Source of the DNA: DAOUBA01 sp034432855 | Lineage (GTDB): Bacteria > Chloroflexota > Anaerolineae > B4-G1 | Direction: 5' to 3' | Length of the DNA stretch: 11,319 nt | Assembly (NCBI GenBank): GCA_034432855.1 | Contig: DAOUBA010000129.1 | Coordinates: forward strand, 1 to 11,319 | Part shown: piece after piece, positions 1 to 4,464 of the stretch | Numbering within the stretch: position 1 is the first letter of the stretch | Layout: every line of letters starts with the position of its first letter | Program-made: the position numbers and the translations under genes | The notes under the pieces: model-generated | What the model was told of the DNA's origin: nothing | Databases searched by the model: none | What the model saw: the letters and a program-made list of their open reading frames with translations, nothing else

Positions 1-345
1 GATCTGGTGCGGCAGTGTACGGATACCGGAGAGGGAAACGGCGAAATGGGGATCGTAGGCGTAGGCCAGGCGGATGCGGGCGGATTCGACCAGCAGGCGC
101 AGACGCTCAGGGTCGGCCAGGGGAGTCGCAGCCGGTGTTTCCGGCGTGACCGCGAGGAGCGCCTGGTACTCTTCCGCAGAGAGGACCGTCTCTTCCAGTT
201 GGCCGCTGACTTGGCGCACGCGCAGTTCGTAGCCGGCGCCCAGCGAGCGGACGGCCTCGATCAGCACCGGTTCGGCGAAGTGGCCGGGGATGGGAATCCT
301 CCGGCCGATCAGTTCTCGACCGACAGTAACCCTCGTCTCATCCAA
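1..345 (-). CDS. SF2/SNF2-type DEAD/DEAH helicase, N-terminal part (runs off window)
   Basis: Only the first 115 codons are present; the gene continues beyond position 1. The start is a TTG at 345-343, with GGGAG (358-354) eight bases upstream and an in-frame stop at 387-385. The fragment shows an N-terminal stretch (GRELIGRRIPIPG), then RLRLLVESARIRLAYAYDPH and finally LPHQI at the very edge. In the large HepA/RapA-like helicases often found with DNA methyltransferases or in phage-defence loci, this 'AYxYDPxFA...LPHQ' segment comes just before the Walker A motif. The ATPase motifs themselves lie outside the window. The protein is probably a cytoplasmic, ATP-driven nucleic-acid translocase. 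Family assignment rests on remembered similarity of this short N-terminal pattern. Confidence 0.72.
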   Translation of the reverse strand, partial: MDETRVTVGRELIGRRIPIPGHFAEPVLIEAVRSLGAGYELRVRQVSGQLEETVLSAEEYQALLAVTPETPAATPLADPERLRLLVESARIRLAYAYDPHFAVSLSGIRTLPHQI

Positions 346-390
346 GACAAATTCTCCCTTCGCGTGGCAATACCTGGGCTCCTTCTAACT

Positions 391-419
391 ATTGTACTCG
401 TTCAGTCTCCCAATCGCAA
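391..419 (-). promoter_or_regulatory. Promoter of the helicase gene
   Basis: On the minus strand, TTGCGA (419-414) and TACAAT (396-391) are separated by exactly 17 bases. The predicted transcript starts near 384, about 40 bases before the TTG start codon. This makes the helicase the first gene of its transcript. Confidence 0.55.
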
Positions 420-633
420 ATCCGATTGCCCCGGCAGCCTGCTCAGGCTCTTACGCTCATGATCCCCTGTGGTACAGAAGCGCAGACACCGCATGTCCAG
501 GACATCCTCGCAACCGAACTCCTGCCCCCCCTGCACTCGCAGGCCAGCGTTGACGCCCTCGCCGGTCGTCCGGCGGTGTAGCACCTGAACAAACAGGCGC
601 GCCGATTGCCAGCATAGGCCATCTGCGCACGCC
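420..633. other. Unassigned stretch between helicase promoter and IS110 remnant
   Basis: No recognisable gene. Short open frames exist on both strands (for example a 40-codon plus-strand frame at 461-583), but none has a convincing ribosome-binding site or a family pattern I know. It may be decayed element DNA. Confidence 0.4.
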
Positions 634-1788
634 TCACACAGCATACACCTTCAGCAGATCAGACACACAGAACACGTTGACACAACCTGCCCTGGATATA
701 GCGGGCCGGTCAGGGCCGAATGGGCGCGACGCTACTCGCGCGCGCGGCGGCGAACTGGTATCGTGGAGCAGATCGCCTCGTATCTGGCCCCAACGCAGGG
801 GCAGCAGGGACAGTGCGGTATCATCCGCCTGCTCGATTCCTGCTGCGGCGAAGGGCTGACACTGGAGCGCGGGGCGCACATCTTTGCGGACACCACAGAG
901 GTCGTCACCGAGAGCGTCGTGGGGAGCGTGGTGCTGCCCTCGACGGCCATCTGCGACTGGAAGGCGTGGCTGGCGGCAAAGGGGCTGACATTCCAGGATG
1001 TCAGGCAGGAGGCCAGAGCTGTCGCGGGCCAGGGCTTGGAGCTCAGCCACGCGTTGAGCGTGTTGATAATCGCCCGCTTTCCACAACACTTCTTGCACTT
1101 TCGCCGGCGATGCCTCTGCCAACAATGCTGGCGTCTGATAGGCGGCTATCAGGCTAACTGGAACGACAGTCGAAACACTGCTGGTGAAGAAGGTCTTCAG
1201 TTCAGGGAATGTGACGGCCATCAGTTGGGTAAACTGATTGCGGGCGCGAGTGAGCATCGTGTTCAACCTCCAACTGTCTCGACAGAGCACCAGTAGATGG
1301 GCGCTATCCGGGTCGGGCAGTTCCAATGAACGTAGGGTGAACTCCTCGCCCACTGCCTCGTGCAGATACCCGATTCGCGCCATCACCCGTGCATCCATTT
1401 CGTCCGTTTTGGGCAAGCCTGGGAAGACTTTTTCTCGCATGTGCTTGACTGTGGCGTTCTCTACCAAGTGCATAGCATATCCCTGATCCAGGAGATACTG
1501 GAACACGGTTGCGCCGTAGTGACCGCCCGTTGGCTCACACAGACCCAAGAACTCGGTGGGGTCGTTAGAAAAGCGCTCCAGATAACGCTGTAGCTGGCGT
1601 AGCCCGGCCTGTGTGCTGGGAAAGTGGACGCAGCGTGCGTGCTTCCACCGTTCATCTCCACGCGCAAAGGTTTCGAGGCTGATTACTCCGGCGACGTGTT
1701 CCTTGTATCCCACGTCTACGCCCAGGTAGTAGCGACGGGCAATTGAGAGCCCAACATTTCCAGCAATGTCATCTTTCGCTCCTTGCAT
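634..1788 (-). pseudogene. IS110-family transposase, C-terminal half lost
   Basis: The frame encodes 384 residues, of which only about the first 264 (1788 to about 995) look like transposase. The N-terminal DEDD (RuvC-like) catalytic domain is complete: GVDVGYKEH carries the first Asp, LCEPTGGHYG the Glu, and KTDEMDARVMA the last two Asp. A helical linker follows, ending in ELQALARDSSGLLPD. After this the sequence changes into low-similarity, Arg/Pro/Cys-rich translation typical of an antisense frame. The expected second domain (helix-hairpin-helix 'PGIGP'-like motif and the catalytic Ser, Transposase_20) is absent in all three frames. The protein should therefore be inactive for transposition. 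The start ATG at 1788 has no obvious Shine-Dalgarno site; an in-frame stop lies nine codons upstream. IS110 enzymes are guided by an RNA from the element's flank (see 1822-1989). Confidence 0.82.
763..993 (+). pseudogene. Possible remnant of a SAM-dependent DNA methyltransferase N-terminus
   Basis: Antisense to the lost part of the IS110 gene, a plus-strand frame starting near GTG 763 reads VEQIASYLAP, then RLLDSCCGEG. This resembles SAM-binding motif I of DUF6094-type adenine methyltransferases, where 'VVEQIAxYLAP...RLLDPCCGEG' is the usual form. Here the Pro is replaced by Ser, the preceding YPTP-like segment is missing, and similarity fades after about 40 residues (ADTTEVVTES...). From about 995 the DNA is the antisense of IS110. 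I read it as a short, decayed 5' gene fragment joined to the truncated transposase. The match is short and rests on memory, so chance resemblance is possible. Confidence 0.28.
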
Positions 1789-1789
1789 A

Positions 1790-2263
1790 GTGTGGTCGGG
1801 GCGAAGCCCATCCAGCCTGAGTTACGTACAGAGGTCGCTCAGACGCGCACTCAATGGTTTGTTGGAAGGCTTGAATGGACTATGCCCCGTCGCTGAATGT
1901 GCATCCGAGCGCAGTGTTCATCTTACCACAGATGCAAGTATCCTGAAGTAACAGCGGCGGCCACCCCCCACACATTACGTACAAGGGTCAACAGTGTGCC
2001 CTATTGGTCTTCAGCAGTGGTTTGAGCCAGGCAGGCTCGCAGGTTGGCGACGCCCTACATTGCCATGCAAGGGTCACTCAGTGCCCAACAACAAAAACAA
2101 GGGTCGCCGCTGTTACCTCGATCAAGAGAACGGCCCGCAAGATGTATGCTATTCGTCTGTTAATGTGCAGCGCTTGCACAGCCAGACCTATCGGTTGTTG
2201 CGAGTATGATACCCCAGTTTCAAGTTTGCGCAACAGCCCTGAGAAATCACGCTGAGGCTCTCT
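1790..2263. other. Region upstream of IS110 with no convincing gene
   Basis: Two overlapping plus-strand frames (1994-2209 and 2004-2255) are open but lack ribosome-binding sites and recognisable domains. One contains a KNKGRRCYL stretch that faintly recalls zinc-ribbon transposases, which is too weak to call. The region should contain the left end of the IS110 element, where a guide RNA would be expected. I see only the direct repeats listed separately. Confidence 0.4.
1822..1989. repeat. Direct repeats upstream of the IS110 transposase
   Basis: TTACGTACAGAGGTC (1822-1836) recurs as TTACGTACAAGGGTC (1975-1989), 13 of 15 bases identical and 153 bases apart. The second copy begins a further series of CAAGGGTC octamers at 1982-1989, 2068-2075 and 2098-2105. 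The first two octamers are each followed within a few bases by a CAGTG...CCC stretch. The interval lies where an IS110 left end and its guide-RNA gene would lie. The repeats are visible in the sequence; their meaning is unknown. Confidence 0.5.
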
Positions 2264-2366
2264 CTAGACTAGATTCCGGTACAAAACTACGGTGAGAGGC
2301 GTCTCTGACGCCGATTTCGGGCTCTGAAGAGCCCTCCTACGGCGTTTTGTACCGGAAACTAGACTA
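2264..2366. mobile_element. MITE-like element 1 (about 87 bp, 8-bp flanking repeats, two internal hairpins)
   Basis: Perfect 8-bp direct repeats CTAGACTA flank the element at 2264-2271 and 2359-2366. Just inside are inverted repeats, TTCCGGTACAAAAC (2274-2287) and GTTTTGTACCGGAA (2344-2357). Between them are two perfect hairpins: GGCGTC-TCT-GACGCC (2298-2312) and GGGCTC-TGAA-GAGCCC (2319-2334). A single strand would fold into a three-way junction. There is no coding capacity. Terminal inverted repeats, flanking duplication and small size are the hallmarks of a non-autonomous transposon. Confidence 0.75.
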
Positions 2367-2378
2367 TTGCCCTGATCT

Positions 2379-2435
2379 GTCAAGACAAACCTGCCCAACT
2401 GTCAAGACCAAAAACGCGACGTTCTGGGGTATCTT
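2379..2435 (+). promoter_or_regulatory. Promoter with tandem GTCAAGAC operators (copy 1)
   Basis: Two GTCAAGAC octamers (2379-2386 and 2401-2408) lie on the same face of the helix, 22 bp apart. The -10 box TATCTT (2430-2435) is preceded by TTCTGGGG. There is no consensus -35; the proximal octamer occupies about -41 to -34, the usual place of an activator that contacts RNA polymerase. The same layout recurs before the gene at 2874. Confidence 0.6.
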
Positions 2436-2454
2436 TTGTACCAAGGAGTGAGTA

Positions 2455-2775
2455 TTGGAACCAACAACGCATGGGCGCATTCGAATCACGGCAGAAATTG
2501 CCATTGCCGATCCGGTGGTATTCCGGCAGACGATTGACGGGATCCTCAATATGATAGCGCATTTGGGGTTGCCACCCGATTCGTTGAGGATCGACGTACA
2601 GAGTGTCAACGCTCCGCCGCCCGTGACAGATCCCACCGACCATCGCATACTCAAATGGGTCACGGAGGACCCCGACCTGAAAGACCAGGCAATCGCACAA
2701 CGGCTCGGCATGAGGCGCCAGGCCGTCAACGCACGACGCCGCGGACTTGAAAAGATGGGCTATCGAGTGCGCTGA
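2455..2775 (+). CDS. Small protein with C-terminal helix-turn-helix
   Basis: The gene encodes 106 residues from a TTG at 2455, with AGGAG (2444-2448) six bases upstream. Residues 1 to about 60 contain alternating hydrophobic segments and no recognised domain. Residues about 64-106 form a winged-helix-like helix-turn-helix: HRILKWVTEDPDLKDQAIAQ gives the first helices and RLGMRRQAVNARRRGLEKMG the turn and recognition helix. This looks like a DNA-binding regulator or an element-specific accessory factor. It is expressed from the tandem-operator promoter immediately upstream, with a leader of only about a dozen bases. As the following RHH gene uses a near-identical promoter, one protein of this pair may regulate both. 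The specific function is not recognised. Confidence 0.72.
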   Translation: MEPTTHGRIRITAEIAIADPVVFRQTIDGILNMIAHLGLPPDSLRIDVQSVNAPPPVTDPTDHRILKWVTEDPDLKDQAIAQRLGMRRQAVNARRRGLEKMGYRVR

Positions 2776-2783
2776 GGCAACAA

Positions 2784-2840
2784 GTCAAGACAAATTCACA
2801 CAGGTGTCAAGACCACAAAACAGGGTTTCTGGTGTATCCT
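2784..2840 (+). promoter_or_regulatory. Promoter with tandem GTCAAGAC operators (copy 2)
   Basis: GTCAAGAC at 2784-2791 and 2806-2813, again 22 bp apart, precede a -10 box TATCCT (2835-2840) that follows TTCTGGTG. The distance from the proximal octamer to the -10 box is 29 bases, as in copy 1. The transcript should start near 2847, so the RHH gene starts at the ATG at 2874 and not further upstream. Confidence 0.6.
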
Positions 2841-2873
2841 CTGTGTAAAACCATAAGCACAGAGGTATTGGTT

Positions 2874-3080
2874 ATGCGCGAAAAGAAAAGACGTTTCGGG
2901 TTTCTGCTGAGAGCCGACGAACACCAGGCATTGCAACGTCTGGCACAAGCAACTGACCGCAGCCAGGGCGCTATGTTGCGCCGCTTGATCCGCGAGGAAG
3001 CACAGCGCCGGGGATTGTGGGTGACCGGTCAGCGTGATTGGTCGTCAGCCGAATTCCGCGGCCAGAGGATGGGTCAATGA
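2874..3080 (+). CDS. Ribbon-helix-helix (CopG/Arc-like) DNA-binding protein
   Basis: The protein has 68 residues from ATG 2874, with AGAGG (2861-2865) eight bases upstream. Residues 6-46 fit the RHH fold: a short basic strand (KKRRFGFLLRADEH), helix A (QALQRLAQATDRS) and helix B (AMLRRLIREEAQRR). RHH proteins bind operator DNA as dimers and commonly repress plasmid, toxin-antitoxin or mobile-element promoters. The C-terminal 20 residues are probably disordered. The stop codon overlaps the next start codon as ATGA, so the two are likely translated together. The operator target is unknown; the direct repeats of its own promoter or the palindrome at 3815 are candidates. Confidence 0.74.
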   Translation: MREKKRRFGFLLRADEHQALQRLAQATDRSQGAMLRRLIREEAQRRGLWVTGQRDWSSAEFRGQRMGQ

Positions 3081-3271
3081 TACAACATATGCTGACTGCA
3101 TTGCCGGCCCCTACGATCAACGAAGATGAACGCCATCGGCGTCTGGCCGCCTGCTATGCTCTCCTACTCGACTTAGCAAACCGCCGGGATGCTTCGAGCA
3201 ACACCCGCGCCAACCATTCAGGTAAGTTGGACGCCCCCTCTGCCGCCAAACACCAGGAACAGATGACGTAG
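3077..3271 (+). CDS. Small hypothetical protein coupled to the RHH gene
   Basis: The gene encodes 64 residues from an ATG at 3077 that overlaps the previous stop (ATGA), a typical translational-coupling arrangement and the main reason to accept the gene. The centre (ERHRRLAACYALLLDLANRR) is predicted to be an amphipathic helix; the rest is polar and probably disordered. There is no signal peptide, membrane segment or recognised domain. It could be a partner of the RHH protein or a peptide specific to the element. Function not recognised. Confidence 0.55.
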   Translation: MIQHMLTALPAPTINEDERHRRLAACYALLLDLANRRDASSNTRANHSGKLDAPSAAKHQEQMT

Positions 3272-3316
3272 GATCACACTTCCGCACTTTGACAATTAAG
3301 CGCATCGGCACGGTTC

Positions 3317-3491
3317 GCGTGTGGGTGACTGTTCCAAATTTGGTGATGCCCTTGAATTACCCCACAGGGACTACAAAAACGGGGTATAGAGACACATTTC
3401 GCCCCACTCTGAGGTCTTACAAGGGCAAAACGTGGGCACAATGCACCACCATCAGCGAATTTCCCCGATTTTGGAACAGTCACGCGTGTGG
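3317..3491. mobile_element. MITE-like element 2 (159 bp, 14-bp terminal inverted repeats, 8-bp flanking repeats)
   Basis: A perfect 14-bp inverted repeat, GTGACTGTTCCAAA (3325-3338) and TTTGGAACAGTCAC (3470-3483), bounds a 159-bp segment. Directly outside both ends is the same 8-bp sequence GCGTGTGG (3317-3324 and 3484-3491), as expected for a target-site duplication. The interior has no gene. It lies between the coupled pair ending at 3271 and the promoter at 3499, so its right end is only 7 bases from a -35 box. The mobilising transposase is not in the window. Confidence 0.82.
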
Positions 3492-3498
3492 CCGGCTA

Positions 3499-3527
3499 TT
3501 GACATTACAAGGATTCTGGTGTATAAT
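3499..3527 (+). promoter_or_regulatory. Perfect consensus promoter for the RHH gene at 3534
   Basis: TTGACA (3499-3504), a 17-base spacer and TATAAT (3522-3527). TTCTGGTG directly precedes the -10 box, as at 2827. The predicted transcription start (about 3534) coincides with the GTG start codon. Confidence 0.8.
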
Positions 3528-3533
3528 GAACGT

Positions 3534-3719
3534 GTGAACGTACAACGGCCCGACAGAGTGACCCTGACAATGCCGAGGGATCTGGTATTGACAGCGCGCG
3601 CCGAAGCAGTCAGGCGCAACATGAGCCTGTCAGCGGTCGTACGGGAGTTGCTCAAAAAGTGGCTGGCAGGTGAGGTCGAAGTGCCAGCCAGGGAAGGCAA
3701 GTCACCAGAAGAGGCATAA
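3534..3719 (+). CDS. Ribbon-helix-helix protein, probably translated from a leaderless mRNA
   Basis: The protein has 61 residues from GTG 3534. The RHH pattern is clear: strand DRVTLTMPRD (residues 7-16), helix A (VLTARAEAVRRNMS) and helix B (LSAVVRELLKKWLAG), followed by a charged tail. The start is constrained because the strand must be included and the promoter's -10 box ends at 3527. The GTG therefore sits at or within a base or two of the mRNA 5' end, with no room for a Shine-Dalgarno site. The next Met (3570) would remove the strand. RHH proteins of this size are usually dimeric repressors. The 24-bp palindrome over the next promoter (3815-3838) is a natural candidate target, which is an inference from position only. 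Confidence 0.75.
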   Translation: MNVQRPDRVTLTMPRDLVLTARAEAVRRNMSLSAVVRELLKKWLAGEVEVPAREGKSPEEA

Positions 3720-3814
3720 CGCCGGAGCCTAGAAGCAAGCGGGCCGTGCGGGTGCCACCAACACCGCGCACAGCCCTGACCCAATCGCTGGATACCCTTT
3801 GCAGGCAGCAATTG

Positions 3815-3838
3815 GGCTATGTGTATGATAACATAGCC
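3815..3838 (+). promoter_or_regulatory. Palindromic operator overlapping the recombinase-operon promoter
   Basis: GGCTATGT (3815-3822) and ACATAGCC (3831-3838) form a perfect inverted repeat around an 8-base centre that contains most of the -10-like TATGAT (3824-3829), itself preceded by TGTG. A clear -35 is lacking (TTGCAG at 3799-3804 is 19 bases away). A dimeric repressor bound here would block transcription of the winged-helix and recombinase genes. Confidence 0.55.
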
Positions 3839-3857
3839 TGAATCCATCGTCAAGCCT

Positions 3858-3905
3858 AACGGCCTACCTGCTTGGGGCAGCGAGAGCAGGTAGGCCGTTT
3901 TCATT
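3858..3905 (+). terminator. Strong intrinsic terminator or attenuator in the recombinase-operon leader
   Basis: A perfect 15-bp stem, AACGGCCTACCTGCT (3858-3872) paired with AGCAGGTAGGCCGTT (3885-3899), encloses a 12-base loop and is followed by TTTTCATTT. It lies after the promoter at 3824 and before the ribosome-binding site at 3915, so transcripts of the operon must read through it. It could simply insulate the operon from upstream RHH transcription, or attenuate the operon itself. Confidence 0.7.
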
Positions 3906-3925
3906 TCTGCGCGGGGAGGTGCGCA

Positions 3926-4444
3926 ATGAGTTTCTTCGAACAGTTCCAATTCTTGCATTTGGTCAAGACCGGCCTCAGCCTGCGCGAGCGGCTGGAGCGG
4001 GGAGTGGCGGCAGCATATCACAACGCGGTGATCGCCCGCCTGCAGCGTTTTCGAGAGAACCTGGAGCACGAGGTATGGCCGGAGCCCTGGACCGTCTTGG
4101 AAGCGCCAATGGCGCTTCTACTATCGGACGTGTGCGAGGCCCTTGGCCTGGACGAGCAGGAACGTGCCAGTGTACTGGGAGTGGAGGGCGTGCTGGCGCT
4201 GGCCGATGCGCTGGAAGAGCGCGTTCGTCCGATCCCTTCCCCCCGCATCCCGATGAACGAGCGCCAGGCAAAGGCGTTGCGTTACGTGCGGGAACACGGT
4301 ATGCTCGACCTGAGAACCTATCGCGAGATCTGCCCCTTCTGGTCGGACGAGACGCTGCGACTGGATCTGGCCGACCTTGTAGCACGAGGGCTGTTAACGA
4401 AGAATGGGCAGAACAGGGGCACCTGCTACGTGCTCGCATCGTAG
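3926..4444 (+). CDS. Winged-helix protein upstream of the serine recombinase
   Basis: The protein has 172 residues from ATG 3926, with GGAGG (3915-3919) six bases upstream. The N-terminal 105 or so residues are helical (LSLRERLERGVAAAYHNAVI; ALGLDEQERASVLGVEGVLA) and match no domain I know. Residues about 110-172 are a winged helix-turn-helix: ERQAKALRYVREHGMLDLRT, EICPFWSDETLRLDLADLVA, then the wing GLLTKNGQNRGTCYVLA. This 'ALxYVxEHG...LRDLVxxGLL...GRGTxYxL' pattern is common in DeoR-like and other bacterial transcription regulators. The stop is 20 bases before the recombinase start, so the two are surely one operon. A role in controlling or directing integration/excision is likely but not shown by sequence. 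Confidence 0.78.
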   Translation: MSFFEQFQFLHLVKTGLSLRERLERGVAAAYHNAVIARLQRFRENLEHEVWPEPWTVLEAPMALLLSDVCEALGLDEQERASVLGVEGVLALADALEERVRPIPSPRIPMNERQAKALRYVREHGMLDLRTYREICPFWSDETLRLDLADLVARGLLTKNGQNRGTCYVLAS

Positions 4445-4464
4445 ACGTATCAGGAGACGACAAG

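Noticed and set aside
7..462. Long plus-strand open frame at the left edge
   Set aside because: It is antisense to the helicase start, which has promoter, ribosome-binding site and a family-like sequence; the plus-strand translation is Arg/Gln/Asp-rich shadow.
677..702. TTGACA followed by TATAGC as a promoter
   Set aside because: The spacer is only 14 bases and no credible gene follows.
1994..2255. Plus-strand frames with a KNKGRRCYL stretch recalling an IS1-like zinc ribbon
   Set aside because: Cysteine pairs are not in place, there is no ribosome-binding site, and the resemblance covers under 20 residues.
2433..2441. TTTTGTACC near the first small gene as a third MITE 1 end
   Set aside because: It matches only 9 bases, without the CGGAA terminus or a partner repeat.
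2364..2729. Minus-strand open frames opposite the HTH gene
   Set aside because: No start signals; they mirror the well-supported plus-strand gene at 2455.
2264..3491. CRISPR array suggested by repeated short motifs
   Set aside because: The repeats are 8 bp, in two promoter pairs and two MITEs, without regular spacers.
3452..4069. 205-codon minus-strand frame across the RHH gene, operator and terminator
   Set aside because: It runs through two regulatory elements and opposite two supported genes, with no domain.
3919..4464. N-terminal extension of the recombinase frame
   Set aside because: It would overlap the whole winged-helix gene and is Arg/Pro/Ala-rich antisense-like sequence; ATG 4465 has a ribosome-binding site and leads straight into the catalytic domain.
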